Assembly: GCA_016927065.1 (NCBI GenBank)
Contig: JAFGNJ010000024.1
Span: 1 to 64,000 of the forward strand
Length of the DNA: 64,000 nt
Origin: Deltaproteobacteria bacterium
Lineage (GTDB): Bacteria > Desulfobacterota > B13-G15 > RBG-16-54-18
Reading direction: 5' to 3'
Of the stretch, positions 16,532 to 25,462 are shown in pieces (position 1 is the stretch's first letter; each line of letters opens with the position of its first letter). The translations under genes and the position numbers were made by a program. Below the pieces are notes generated by a model. That model saw only the letters and a list, made by a program, of their open reading frames with translations. It was not told the origin of the DNA and searched no databases.

Positions 16532-17614
16532 ATGGTCGTGAAGAATATATTAATAGTCGATGACGAAAAACCTTTTCTTTTAAGCCTTACTGACGGTCTT
16601 GCTGCGTATGCCGAGGAGTTTACGGTCGTCACCGCCTTGAACGGGAAGGAAGCTATAAAGGTCTTGGATTCCAGTGAAATTGATCTCGTAGTGACGGATT
16701 TAAGAATGCCTACGATGGATGGTTTTGAATTGTTGGCCCATATGAGTAGTAATTATCCGGGTATTCCGGTTATTGTGATGACCGCCTATGGTACCCCTGC
16801 AATAGAGGAGAGGCTTCAAAAAATGGGAACCTTTCAATACCTGGAGAAGCCGTTGGATCTCAATATCTTGGCAGATAAAATTACGGATGCATTGGAGAGC
16901 AGTTCCTCTCCAGACCACTTACATGGAATTACTCTGGCTGCTTTTTTACAATTGCTTGAAATGGAGAGTAAGACGTGCACCCTTACGGTTCAATCACAAG
17001 ACAAAGAGGGATGTCTCTATTTTGTAAAGGGTGAGTTGATGCAAGCTGAGACAGGGAAAGTGAAGGGTGATGAGGCAGCCCTGGATATCGTAGCATGGGA
17101 AAACGTCGCGATAGAGATACAGTACGTGTGCACTGTTAAGAAAAAAGGCATAGGGATGCCCCTGGCCGAAATATTAATGGAGGGTTTTAGATTAAAGGAT
17201 GAAAAAAATGAAAAAGAAAGTGTAGCAGAAAAGGAGGAGAAAATGGACGTAAAGAAATTAAACGGGATCATCAAAGAGATTAAGGAGGACCTCGGTGAAG
17301 CCCTTATATCGACAGATATTTGGGCCACTGCTGATGGTCAGACTCTCGCAGGTTTTAATTCCAACGCAAAGGCGGCAGCCCTTCTGAATCGGGTTGGCCA
17401 ACAGTTCATCGACGCGATTACCGGTGCCAAATTTCACGCGCTTGACAAATATTATATCTTAGATCTCCAGGATAACAAGCTGGTTATCTGTCTTATGTTT
17501 CCCGACTATTGGTGGGGGATGCTGCTGGATTCTGACAAGGTCCAATTGGGGCTTCTCTTGAATGTAGTTGTTCCGAAAGCAATGGATGGTTTTAACACAG
17601 CAGTATCAGCATAA
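16532..17614 (+). CDS. Response regulator: REC + PATAN + roadblock-like domain
   Basis: 360-aa paralogue of the 7008 and 8913 proteins. Receiver D56 is in VVTDLRMPTMDG and the Lys in YLEKPLD. The PATAN part starts at GITLAAFLQLLEMESKT, and the C-terminal 123 aa (MDVKKLNGIIKEIKEDLG) is a roadblock-like domain that is clearly paralogous to the free protein at 17829. The ORF-track start at 16508 overlaps the sigma-54 promoter, so I use MVVKNILIVDDE. The linker EKEEKM contains AGGAGG plus an in-frame ATG at 17243. Confidence 0.9.
   Translation: MVVKNILIVDDEKPFLLSLTDGLAAYAEEFTVVTALNGKEAIKVLDSSEIDLVVTDLRMPTMDGFELLAHMSSNYPGIPVIVMTAYGTPAIEERLQKMGTFQYLEKPLDLNILADKITDALESSSSPDHLHGITLAAFLQLLEMESKTCTLTVQSQDKEGCLYFVKGELMQAETGKVKGDEAALDIVAWENVAIEIQYVCTVKKKGIGMPLAEILMEGFRLKDEKNEKESVAEKEEKMDVKKLNGIIKEIKEDLGEALISTDIWATADGQTLAGFNSNAKAAALLNRVGQQFIDAITGAKFHALDKYYILDLQDNKLVICLMFPDYWWGMLLDSDKVQLGLLLNVVVPKAMDGFNTAVSA
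17232..17245 (+). promoter_or_regulatory. Internal ribosome binding site and in-frame start
   Basis: AGGAGG, 5 nt, ATG, in frame at the start of the roadblock-like domain. Initiation would yield a 123-aa protein, the same length as the free paralogue at 17829-18200. Confidence 0.65.
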
Positions 17615-17828
17615 CATAAGAAGACGCGTGGTTGCCCGTGACCAGTGACAACCATGAAAAAATACCATTCACTGATATGAGGGAACATATGGCGAGTTTC
17701 TCGCGAGCATGGGCGCGAAGAACACTGGAAGCGGAGATAACGGAAGCCTTTTATGCGCACCATTACTGATGGCGGTTGTCGTCAGGTCCATGATCAAAAG
17801 GATTTTTTAATTAAGAAAGGAGAACACA

Positions 17829-18200
17829 ATGGATATAAAAAAGTTAAACGAGATCCTTGAGAAGGTAAAAAAAGAGTTGGGGGATGGTCTGCTCGGGACA
17901 GACATATGGGTTGCAGCCGACGGTCAGGCCATTGCCGGTGTTAACCCCAATCCAAAGGCGAGCGCCCTTATGAACCGCATGGTGAATATTACCAATGAGG
18001 CGCTCAAAGATGCAAAATTCCCTCTTTTGGGCAAGTATTTTTTGCATCACCTTGAGGGTGAACATATTGGGATGACTACACTCATCGGCGATTATCGATG
18101 GGGAATGCTGGTTGACGGCACGAAGGCTCAGCTTGGTCTTTTGTTGAACGTTGTCGTCCCCGAGACTATGGAAGCTATCAAAGAGGTCGTGTCCGCATAA
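17829..18200 (+). CDS. Free roadblock/LC7-like protein
   Basis: 123-aa single-domain protein beginning MDIKKLNEILEKVKKELG. It aligns end to end with the C-terminal domain of the preceding fusion protein (TDIWVAADGQAIAGVNPNPKA against TDIWATADGQTLAGFNSNAKA; both carry AQLGLLLNVVVP or VQLGLLLNVVVP, and both end AVSA or VVSA). AAGAAAGGAGA precedes the ATG. It probably descends from the same ancestor by duplication. Roadblock proteins dimerise and act as GTPase-activating or adaptor subunits; no GTPase gene is in the window. Confidence 0.88.
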   Translation: MDIKKLNEILEKVKKELGDGLLGTDIWVAADGQAIAGVNPNPKASALMNRMVNITNEALKDAKFPLLGKYFLHHLEGEHIGMTTLIGDYRWGMLVDGTKAQLGLLLNVVVPETMEAIKEVVSA

Positions 18201-18617
18201 AGAAAGCGTTGTCGCAGAACCTGTTTTTGGGTTGCGGATAACTGGATGCTTCTCGTGTAGCGTGATGGCCGAGAGGCATCACCTCCAAGGAACCATCTGT
18301 GGTCTTTGTTAGAGTGGTCTCCTTGTTCACGCTGTGTATGATGTGAGTATTTTTCAACATCAAACACGCCTGGATAAGACATATTGCGTCACGAAGCCAG
18401 GCGGCAATAATTCCTTTGCGGTAGAAGAGAAGCGAGCCGATCCTCCCTCGTTTTACAATCCTGCGCGTACCTTTGTGAATACGCCTTGAGAGAGAACGAA
18501 TCTATCTTTTCCCCAGTAGCTCATAAGTTTCTTATAAGAGCACAAGCTTATCATCAAAAAAGAGTGTTGACATGAGGTGAAGAGTATGTTTGTATGATTT
18601 CAAATTGAATAAAGCGT
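18201..18617. other. Intergenic region before the B12 riboswitch
   Basis: About 400 bp between the roadblock gene and the cobalamin riboswitch. No supported ORF. A weak promoter for the riboswitch may be TTGACA at 18567 with TTGTAT after 17 bp, but the -10 match is poor. Confidence 0.4.
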
Positions 18618-18786
18618 CACGATGTGGGTGCCGCGTAAGGCCTGAGAGGGAATCCCGTTAAAAGCGGGAGCGGTCCCGCCGCTGTGACCGGGGACGAAAC
18701 CCGTAGAAGCCACTGTCCCGGCAGACCGGGATGGGAAGGCGCGGGGAGTAGGGAGATCCGGGAGCCAGAAGACCTGCTCACATTGG
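18618..18786 (+). ncRNA. Cobalamin riboswitch (first copy)
   Basis: Contains the full set of conserved blocks: AGAGGGAATCCCGTTAAAAGCGGGAGCGGTCC, GCCGCTGTGACCGGGGACGAAACCC, GCCACTG, GGGAAGGCGCGGGGAGTAGG and GAGCCAGAAGACCTGC, the last carrying the B12 box. A short P1 pairs ATGTG with CACAT. It lies 125 bp upstream of the TonB-dependent receptor gene and 60 bp before a strong terminator, so adenosyl- or other cobalamin binding should cause premature termination. Confidence 0.95.
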
Positions 18787-18845
18787 TGCTCATGATTCCC
18801 TTCGAGGATTGAGGGGAGGGGTAAAGGGCGAAGAAACTGGGTGCA

Positions 18846-18876
18846 GCCCTCATGGAAAATCCATGAGGGCTTTTTT
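18846..18876 (+). terminator. Riboswitch-controlled intrinsic terminator
   Basis: Perfect 11-bp stem GCCCTCATGGA/TCCATGAGGGC with an AAA loop followed by TTTTTT. It lies between the riboswitch and the btuB-like start codon, forming the expression platform. Confidence 0.92.
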
Positions 18877-18910
18877 CGTGGTCAATAGAACAGAAAGGAG
18901 GATGTTGAAG

Positions 18911-20989
18911 ATGAGGTCGAAGTGGCAGTGGATGATTGTTGTTCTGTGTAGCATTATGGCCCTGTTTGGTTCATTTTCGCAGGTATTCGCGGAAGAGGAA
19001 GAAGAGAGAGAAGCAGTAGAACTAAAGGAGGTGGTGGTCACGGCCACCAGGGACTGGGTTGAGGAGTGGAAGGTGCCGTATAATGTCTCTATGATAACCG
19101 AAGAAGACATCAAGCGTTCGAACGCCCAGAACGTGGCTGACTTGCTCCGCACCGTCCCTGGAGTCTTTGTGTCTGATTGGACGGCCAACCGCAAATCCGT
19201 TACCGTTGATATCCGAGGGTTCGGCGAGACAGGTCCCCTCAACTCCCTGGTCTTGGTGGACGGGAGGAGGGTCAATCAGATAGATATCAGCGGCACCGAC
19301 TGGACTCAGATCCCCCTCGATCAGGTTGAGCGGATCGAGGTGATCCGGGGGGGAGGAAGCGTCCTGTATGGGGACAACGCTGTCGGTGGTGTGGTGAACA
19401 TCGTTACCAAAAAAGGGAAGGGGAAGCCCTCGGTACAAGCGGAGGCTCTAGGAGGGAGCTATGGGTTGAACATTCAGCGGGCCTCTTCCAGGGGGGCGTT
19501 GGGGGATTTTCGCTATGCTGCCCATGCGAGACACGAAAATACCAGGGGATTTCGGCACAACGGAGGCTACGAAGGGTATGACTTCGGTGCGAGCGTGGGG
19601 TATGATATCGGAGATATTATCAAGCTCGACATCGATAGCAATTATCACTATGATACGTATGGCCTACCTGGTCCTCTGAGTTATCAAGATCTGCACACCT
19701 GGGCGGATAGCAATGATACAAAAGAACCTGATAACGAGGGAGAAACGGAAGATTATTTCGTCAGGTTTTCAGGGGAGTTAGACCTTAAGGCGTGGGGTAG
19801 AGTGATCTTGGATACCTCATATCGAGAGAGGGAATCCAAAGGAGATTATGTTTCTTGGGGAGGCTCTTCCAAATATGACATCCCCACATTTGGGGTGACG
19901 CCGAGATGGGTGTGGGAACAGGAGTTTTTTGGGTTTCACAACAAACTTATTGCGGGGTTTGATTATTACCATAGTAACGCTGAAACAGAATCTCGAGCCC
20001 CATGGGGGGATCCGGCACGAGGACTTCTATCGGATTCGACTGATATAGAAAGAGATAATTGGAGTATATATTTCCATGATGATTTTTCTGTTTTAAAAAA
20101 TCTTATTTTCTCCTTCGGTTATCGCTATGATGAGGTTACAAATGACTTCGAGGGTTCGACTTACACCGGCTGGCCTCCTGCATGGGTTTATCTTCGTGAT
20201 CATAAGGACGAAGTCATGAATGCCTGGGAAGTGGGTCTTACTTGCCTCTTTGTAGAGAACTCAAAAGTCTACGGCAGGATTGCAAAATCTTACCGATACC
20301 CCGCTATTGATGAATATTTCTCCACGTGGGGCGGTCTGAATAGGCTGTTAGAACCTCAGGGGGGGATTACCTATGAGGTTGGGGTAGACCACTATTTTAC
20401 GGATACGATTAGGTCAGGCCTCACGTTTTTCTGGATGGAACTTGAGGATGAAATTTATTACAATCCTATGGCCAGATGGGACCCTATTTGGTTAATGTGG
20501 GTGGGAGAAAATCAGAACTATGATAAAACCAGACATTGGGGCATAGAATTTTCAGCTGAAGGCAACCCCTGGAACTGGCTCAGGCTCTGGGCTAATTATA
20601 CCTATATTGAGGCCACCTTCAGGGAAGGGGTCTATGAAGGTAACGACGTGCCTAGTGTTCCCAACCATAAGGTGAGCTTTGGGTTTGATATTACCCCTGA
20701 TTTTATTGCTTTTTTGAAAGGGCTTGAATTCAACGTCTGGGCTACCTATGTGAGCGAGCAGCGCTTCATCAGCGACCAACCCAATGTCGTTCCCAAGCTC
20801 GACGATTATATAACGGTAAATGCCAAGCTCTCCTATGCTTGGCGGTTTCTTACTGCCTTTGTGGGGGTTAACAATATATTCGATGAAGAGTATTCTGAAT
20901 ATGGGGTGTGCAACCCCACAAGCGGGGCCAGGAATTATTATCCTTCAGCAGGGGTAAATTTCTCAAGCGGCTTAAGCGTGAAATTTTAG
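18911..20989 (+). CDS. btuB: TonB-dependent outer-membrane cobalamin receptor
   Basis: 692-aa receptor importing cobalamin across the outer membrane. Signal peptide MRSKWQWMIVVLCSIMALFG...QVFA, then a TonB-box-like acidic stretch (LKEVVVTATRD), plug domain (VADLLRTVPGVFVSD, GPLNSLVLVDGRRVNQ, IEVIRGGGSVLYGDNAVGGVVNIVT) and a long beta-barrel ending in Phe (SSGLSVKF). Start at 18911: AAAGGAGG has proper spacing to this ATG, while ATG 18902 touches it and the upstream part of the ORF overlaps the terminator. Substrate follows from the riboswitch and the btuFCD genes behind it. Confidence 0.92.
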   Translation: MRSKWQWMIVVLCSIMALFGSFSQVFAEEEEEREAVELKEVVVTATRDWVEEWKVPYNVSMITEEDIKRSNAQNVADLLRTVPGVFVSDWTANRKSVTVDIRGFGETGPLNSLVLVDGRRVNQIDISGTDWTQIPLDQVERIEVIRGGGSVLYGDNAVGGVVNIVTKKGKGKPSVQAEALGGSYGLNIQRASSRGALGDFRYAAHARHENTRGFRHNGGYEGYDFGASVGYDIGDIIKLDIDSNYHYDTYGLPGPLSYQDLHTWADSNDTKEPDNEGETEDYFVRFSGELDLKAWGRVILDTSYRERESKGDYVSWGGSSKYDIPTFGVTPRWVWEQEFFGFHNKLIAGFDYYHSNAETESRAPWGDPARGLLSDSTDIERDNWSIYFHDDFSVLKNLIFSFGYRYDEVTNDFEGSTYTGWPPAWVYLRDHKDEVMNAWEVGLTCLFVENSKVYGRIAKSYRYPAIDEYFSTWGGLNRLLEPQGGITYEVGVDHYFTDTIRSGLTFFWMELEDEIYYNPMARWDPIWLMWVGENQNYDKTRHWGIEFSAEGNPWNWLRLWANYTYIEATFREGVYEGNDVPSVPNHKVSFGFDITPDFIAFLKGLEFNVWATYVSEQRFISDQPNVVPKLDDYITVNAKLSYAWRFLTAFVGVNNIFDEEYSEYGVCNPTSGARNYYPSAGVNFSSGLSVKF

Positions 20990-21023
20990 ATTTCTCTTTT
21001 TTTGTTATGAATTTGAAAAAGAC

Positions 21024-21869
21024 ATGAAGGTAATGAGACATATCGGTGCTGTGCTCTTATCGGGGATGGTGGTTTTGTTTCTTCATACCCTTGCCTTGCC
21101 CGCCCCATCCATCCCCCAGCGTATCGTCTCCTTGGTCCCCAATATCACTGAGGAGCTGTATCTCTTGGGTGTGCAGGACCGCGTCGTCGGCGTCACGATC
21201 TATTGTCAGAGGCCGCCTGAGGCTCAATCCAAGGAACGGGTGGGGGCTGTTGTTGAAGTGAATGTAGAGAAGATCGTAAGCTTGCGACCGGATCTCGTCA
21301 TCGCCTCCCCCCTCACCGACCATAAACAGACACAAAAGTTATTGGATCTGGGGGTGAGGGTGAAGGTTTTTCAGCCCCCTCAAGATTTCGAAGATCTCTG
21401 CGCAGAGTTTCTGCAGCTTGCCCATCTTGTGGGAAGAGAGAAAGAGGCTCAAGAGATCATCAAAAGCTCAGAGAGGGAATTAGCTCATATAAAAGAAATG
21501 ATCAAGGGATTGCCCACGCCGCGGGTCTTCGTCCAGATTGGGGAGAAGCCCCTCGTGGCCGCGGGGAGTGATTCCTTTATCAATGATCTTGTTGTCTGTG
21601 CCGGGGGGGTAAATATCGCCCACGAGGTCAAGACGAGCGTCTACAGCCGCGAAGAGGTCGTCCGAAAAAATCCCGATATCATTCTTATTGCCAAGATGGG
21701 TATTGCAGGTGAACGTGAGAAAAAGACGTGGATGAAGTACACGACCATCAAAGCGGTGCAGTCCAATGCCATCTACACGGTAGATCCCTACCGCTTCTGC
21801 AGTCCGACTCCCCTGAGCTTTGTCGAGCAGGTAAACGAGCTGGTGAGGTTGTTCCATGGGACTGGATAG
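21024..21869 (+). CDS. btuF: Periplasmic cobalamin-binding protein of ABC transporter
   Basis: 281-aa solute-binding protein with an N-terminal hydrophobic signal (IGAVLLSGMVVLFLHTLALPAP). The class III binding fold is shown by IPQRIVSLVPNITEELYLLG, VVEVNVEKIVSLRPDLVIAS, LLDLGVRVKVF, the long linking helix, and FINDLVVCAGGVNIA. It begins 34 bp after the receptor and overlaps btuC by 14 bp. The TonB-receptor/riboswitch context supports cobalamin rather than heme or siderophore. Confidence 0.92.
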   Translation: MKVMRHIGAVLLSGMVVLFLHTLALPAPSIPQRIVSLVPNITEELYLLGVQDRVVGVTIYCQRPPEAQSKERVGAVVEVNVEKIVSLRPDLVIASPLTDHKQTQKLLDLGVRVKVFQPPQDFEDLCAEFLQLAHLVGREKEAQEIIKSSERELAHIKEMIKGLPTPRVFVQIGEKPLVAAGSDSFINDLVVCAGGVNIAHEVKTSVYSREEVVRKNPDIILIAKMGIAGEREKKTWMKYTTIKAVQSNAIYTVDPYRFCSPTPLSFVEQVNELVRLFHGTG

Positions 21870-22866
21870 ACGTTCATTTTGGTTGTGGTGGATCTTTCTT
21901 CTGGTTGTGCTTCTCGTAGCTGTTAGTCTCTTTTCCCTCGGAGTGGGGGCGGTGCATATCCCCATAAAAAAAGTTTTGCAGGCGCTCACCACAGGCAGGG
22001 GGACGTCGGAATATGCCATCCTCTTTGCGGTGCGTCTGCCGCGCATCCTCCTCGGCTTGGCCGTGGGCGGGGGATTGGCCATCGCGGGGGTAATCCTCCA
22101 GGGTATGTTTCGCAATCCTCTGGTGGAGCCCTATACGCTGGGCATCTCAGGTGGGGCGGCATTGGGAGTAACCCTTAGTATGGTGGTCGGCGGTTCCACC
22201 GGGTTAGGTCTTTTCTCTCTCCCCGTGAGCGGCTTTTTGGGAGCAGGAGGAATCATGGCCGTGGTCTATATGCTCAGCGCTAGGGGAGGAATGATAAAGC
22301 TCTCTCTCCTTCTTCTCATTGGGGTAATGATAAGCTTCATAACCTCGTCTTTGATCATGCTGCTTATGGCCCTGACAAAGGTGCAGGATCTCCATGGGAT
22401 TATCTTTTGGATTATGGGCTCTCTTCAGGAGCCAAACATTACCTTGATCAAGGTCATCCTCTTCATCTCCCTTGGGGGGTTGGTTGCCGGTGTATTCTTC
22501 GGTGTAGATCTCAATGCCCTCTCCCTGGGTGAGGAAGAGGCATTCCACCTGGGGGTGGAGGTGGAGCGGTTAAAGAAGATTCTTTTCCTTCTGGCCTCCT
22601 TTATCACGGGGTGCTGTGTATCGGTGACGGGGATTATCGGATTTGTTGGCTTGGTAATTCCTCATCTCATGCGTCTCGTGGTAGGAGGTGATCATCGGAT
22701 ACTGATGATCACCTCCTACCTTGCAGGGGCGATGTTTCTTATCCTCTGCGATACCCTCGCTCGAGTGGTCCTGGCGCCTGTGGAACTCCCCGTTGGGGTG
22801 ATCACGGGTCTTGTGGGAGGCGGGCTTTTTATCTATGTCTTAAACAGGAGGGGGGCTTCTTTGTGA
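21856..22866 (+). CDS. btuC: FecCD-type ABC permease for cobalamin
   Basis: 336-aa polytopic inner-membrane protein, about ten helices. Signatures are RLPRILLGLAVGGGLAIAGVILQGMFRNPLVEPYTLGISGGAALG and CVSVTGIIGFVGLVIPHLMRLVVGGDHR (coupling region). It forms a homodimeric channel with BtuD. It overlaps btuF (14 bp) and btuD (GTGA, 4 bp). Confidence 0.94.
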   Translation: MGLDRRSFWLWWIFLLVVLLVAVSLFSLGVGAVHIPIKKVLQALTTGRGTSEYAILFAVRLPRILLGLAVGGGLAIAGVILQGMFRNPLVEPYTLGISGGAALGVTLSMVVGGSTGLGLFSLPVSGFLGAGGIMAVVYMLSARGGMIKLSLLLLIGVMISFITSSLIMLLMALTKVQDLHGIIFWIMGSLQEPNITLIKVILFISLGGLVAGVFFGVDLNALSLGEEEAFHLGVEVERLKKILFLLASFITGCCVSVTGIIGFVGLVIPHLMRLVVGGDHRILMITSYLAGAMFLILCDTLARVVLAPVELPVGVITGLVGGGLFIYVLNRRGASL

Positions 22867-23663
22867 GTAAAGGGGCGATGCTGGAGATTAAGGGGCTTGT
22901 CTGCGGTTATGGTAAAAAGACGGTCCTGCGTGATGTGGGCTTCGGAGTGAAGAGGGGTGAGTTTGTGGGGGTTATCGGCCCCAACGGTTCAGGCAAGACC
23001 ACCCTTTTACGGGCGATTAATGGTTTTCTCCCCTCCACAAAGGGGGGTGTCTCTATAGAAGGGAAGGGGATATATCAGATGGCCCGCCGGGAGCTCGCAC
23101 AAAAGGTGGCGGTGGTAACGCAATCACCTGAGGGGGTGCCCCCACTTTCCGTGGAGGAATTTATCCTGTTGGGGCGGATCCCCCACTGGGGCAGGCTCCA
23201 GCTCCTGGAGACCAAACAGGATGTTGAGACGGCCGGCAGGGTCATGGATCTGACAGGGATCGGCGGTCTCAAGGGGCGGAGGATAAAGGAGCTGAGCGGC
23301 GGCGAACGGCAAATAGTCTTTATAGCCCGGGCACTTGCCCAGGAACCCCACCTGCTGCTCCTGGACGAGCCCACGGCCCACCTCGACATCGGTCACCAGG
23401 TCCTCATCATGGATTTATTGAGGGAGTTAAACAGGGAGCAAGCGCTCACCATCGTGGTGGTTCTGCACGACCTTACCCTCGCCGGCCTCTACTGTGACAG
23501 ACTCATCCTGCTCCATGAAGGGCGGCTCCATAAAATCGGCCTTCCCATCGATGTACTGACTGCGGAGGTTATTGAGGAGGTCTATAGAACTGCGGTGACG
23601 GTGATGGAGACGCCGGTAGGGGGAAGACCTGTTATCCTGCCGGTTTCGCAAAAAGGTGTTTAG
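22863..23663 (+). CDS. btuD: ABC transporter ATP-binding protein for cobalamin
   Basis: 266-aa ATPase. Walker A GPNGSGKTT, Q-loop VVTQSPEG, signature LSGGERQ, Walker B LLLLDEPTAHLD and switch His in VVLHD are all intact. It energises import through BtuC. GTG start overlaps the btuC stop. Last gene of the riboswitch operon, convergent with tonB. Confidence 0.94.
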   Translation: MSKGAMLEIKGLVCGYGKKTVLRDVGFGVKRGEFVGVIGPNGSGKTTLLRAINGFLPSTKGGVSIEGKGIYQMARRELAQKVAVVTQSPEGVPPLSVEEFILLGRIPHWGRLQLLETKQDVETAGRVMDLTGIGGLKGRRIKELSGGERQIVFIARALAQEPHLLLLDEPTAHLDIGHQVLIMDLLRELNREQALTIVVVLHDLTLAGLYCDRLILLHEGRLHKIGLPIDVLTAEVIEEVYRTAVTVMETPVGGRPVILPVSQKGV

Positions 23664-23670
23664 TTACCAG

Positions 23671-23705
23671 CCTCAGTTGATACTTGAACGCTGAGGGTTC
23701 TTTTA
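23671..23705. terminator. Probable terminator between converging B12 operons
   Basis: CCTCAG and CTGAGG arms with a 14-nt loop, followed by GTTCTTTTAAT, just after btuD and before the tonB stop. Short stem, moderate confidence. Confidence 0.5.
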
Positions 23706-23706
23706 A

Positions 23707-24279
23707 TCAATCCTTTAATTGAAAGGTGACCGGGACAATGACCGTCGATTTCACCGGGACGCCTGCGAATTGGACGGGGATGAATTTCCAATCTTTAACA
23801 GTTTTCAGGGCACTGCGGTCCAGCGTCTCGTAGCCGGACGATTCCGTAATCCATATTCTTCCAACTTTACCACTAGCCAAGACCTCCACTTTAAGCCTCA
23901 CCGTACCCTCGTGTCCCTTGCGTCTTGCGACCTCCGGGTAAGCTGGTTTGGGATTTCCCTCTTGTTGGGGGATGGCCAAGGCGGAATCCCCTCTGAGGTC
24001 TGGTTGTTTTGTCTGTGTGGCATCATTCTCTTCAATAGGGGATAGTGGTGGTTCCGAGGCCTTGACCTCTTGTATGGGGGACTTGGTTTCTAGTGTCTTC
24101 GATGAGAACCGTTCCCGCTCTGCCTCTTGATAGGCCCCCAGTGATATCTCAATGGAACCGGGTATTTCTTGTACGTGCGGAAAGGCCGATATGGGGGAGA
24201 TGGGTGCAAAGAAGAGAGCAAAGTGAATACTCCCGGAGACAAAGGCACCGATAATGAGTCCTTTTATCTCTCTTCCCAT
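23707..24279 (-). CDS. tonB: TonB energy-transducer protein
   Basis: 190-aa TonB. An N-terminal hydrophobic anchor (LIIGAFVSGSIHFALFF) is followed by a proline/glutamate-containing periplasmic spacer and the C-terminal domain (YPEVARRKGHEGTVRLKVEV, ITESSGYETLDRSALKTVKDWKF). It couples the proton gradient via ExbBD to the outer-membrane receptor. Overlaps exbD by 16 bp. Controlled by the second cobalamin riboswitch, so it appears dedicated to B12 uptake. Confidence 0.92.
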   Translation of the reverse strand: MGREIKGLIIGAFVSGSIHFALFFAPISPISAFPHVQEIPGSIEISLGAYQEAERERFSSKTLETKSPIQEVKASEPPLSPIEENDATQTKQPDLRGDSALAIPQQEGNPKPAYPEVARRKGHEGTVRLKVEVLASGKVGRIWITESSGYETLDRSALKTVKDWKFIPVQFAGVPVKSTVIVPVTFQLKD

Positions 24280-24671
24280 TGGGTCTCCAGGGCAAGCTTA
24301 TGGATGCCTGCCGACCGAACCAGGTCCATGATCTCCACCGCCCTCTGGTAGGACACGTCCTTATCCGCCCGCAGGTAGACCTGAATATCAGGGTCTTTAT
24401 TTCTCTTCTGCATAAGGAGAGATGAGAGGGTATGCGTATCTACCGCGCGATCATCCAAAAAGAGCCCCCCGTCCCGTTGAACGGTTATGGTGATAAAGGC
24501 CTCTTTGTCCACCATGGAGGTGGAGGCGGTGGGGAGGTTGACGGGAAGCCCCCGGTGAATTGTCATAGAGAGCATGGAATAGATGAAGAAGACCAGGAGC
24601 AGGAAGACCACGTCGATGAGGGGGATCATCTCGATTCGGGGTCTCCTGATGAACTCTCGTTTGATCTTCAT
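24264..24671 (-). CDS. exbD: ExbD/TolR-family proton channel subunit
   Basis: 135-aa single-pass protein. The membrane segment IPLIDVVFLLLVFFIYSM carries the essential Asp of the family, followed by a periplasmic domain (ITVQRDGGLFLDDRAVDTHTL, VYLRADKDVSYQRAVEIMDLVRSAGI). ATG overlaps the exbB stop by 4 bp. Confidence 0.92.
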   Translation of the reverse strand: MKIKREFIRRPRIEMIPLIDVVFLLLVFFIYSMLSMTIHRGLPVNLPTASTSMVDKEAFITITVQRDGGLFLDDRAVDTHTLSSLLMQKRNKDPDIQVYLRADKDVSYQRAVEIMDLVRSAGIHKLALETQWEER

Positions 24672-25306
24672 GGCGTAGCCTTTAGTGTCTTGGGACCCCT
24701 GGCCCTGTTCCTCTGCCGTTCGAAGGTAAGTTCCAGGCTGCTGGCGAACTTCTCTATCTCGCGCGTCGAACGCTTGATGCGGGAGAGGAAGTAGTTGTAG
24801 GGGATCAGGGTCATGATGGCGATGGCCAAGCCGGTGGCCGTGGTAATCAGGGCCTGGGCGATCCCCTCGGTGACCACGCGGGGACTCTCGATCCCCGCCG
24901 CCCCCAGGAGGTGAAAGGAATCGATTATCCCCATGACCGTGCCGAGGATCCCCAAGAGGGGCGCCAGGGTGATGATGGTATCGAGGATGGTGAGATTCCT
25001 TCGCATCCGCTTTATCTCCTCCTCGGCACCCATTGCCAAGGCCTGGGAGAGGGAGTAGTTGCGGTGGACGATACCCTCCAGCAGTATTCTGGCGATGTAA
25101 TCCCGGGAGCCCCTGGCTTGCTGGGCCGCCTTTTCATACTGATTTTTTGCGGCCATCTGCAGCATATCGCTGATCAAGAGGGTATCCCTGTTCCTCTCTG
25201 CGGACAGCCAAAAGATTATGCGTTCCACGATAATAGCGACGGCGATGAGAGAACAGATCAGCAATGGGTACATGATAGGTCCGCCCCTGACAAAGAAATT
25301 CAACAT
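24668..25306 (-). CDS. exbB: ExbB/TolQ-family proton channel protein
   Basis: 212-aa MotA/TolQ/ExbB protein with three membrane helices (IMYPLLICSLIAVAIIVERI; TIITLAPLLGILGTVMGII; GIAQALITTATGLAIAIMTLIPYN). GAGGAGCAAACG precedes the ATG. First gene of exbB-exbD-tonB, which lies behind a riboswitch terminator on the minus strand. ExbB rather than TolQ is chosen because tonB follows and no pal/tolB is present. Confidence 0.92.
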   Translation of the reverse strand: MLNFFVRGGPIMYPLLICSLIAVAIIVERIIFWLSAERNRDTLLISDMLQMAAKNQYEKAAQQARGSRDYIARILLEGIVHRNYSLSQALAMGAEEEIKRMRRNLTILDTIITLAPLLGILGTVMGIIDSFHLLGAAGIESPRVVTEGIAQALITTATGLAIAIMTLIPYNYFLSRIKRSTREIEKFASSLELTFERQRNRARGPKTLKATP

Positions 25307-25355
25307 CGTTTGCTCCTCTCAGGTAATTTTTTAGAGTGTTCAGAAAATAGGTTTC

Positions 25356-25402
25356 AAATCCCCCCCGCCCCCCCTTTTCTAAAGGGGGGTGAGGGGGGAT
25401 TA
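25356..25402. repeat. C-run/G-run palindromic repeat, copy 2
   Basis: Same architecture as the element at 13564: AAATCCCCCC, then CCCCCCCTTTT and AAAGGGGGG, then GGGGGGATT. It lies in the exbB leader, between the riboswitch terminator and the exbB start. Confidence 0.8.
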
Positions 25403-25462
25403 TCGATTTTTCTCGCCAAGACAGGATTCTTGGGTGACGAACTGTCATGATGAATTGCGTTC

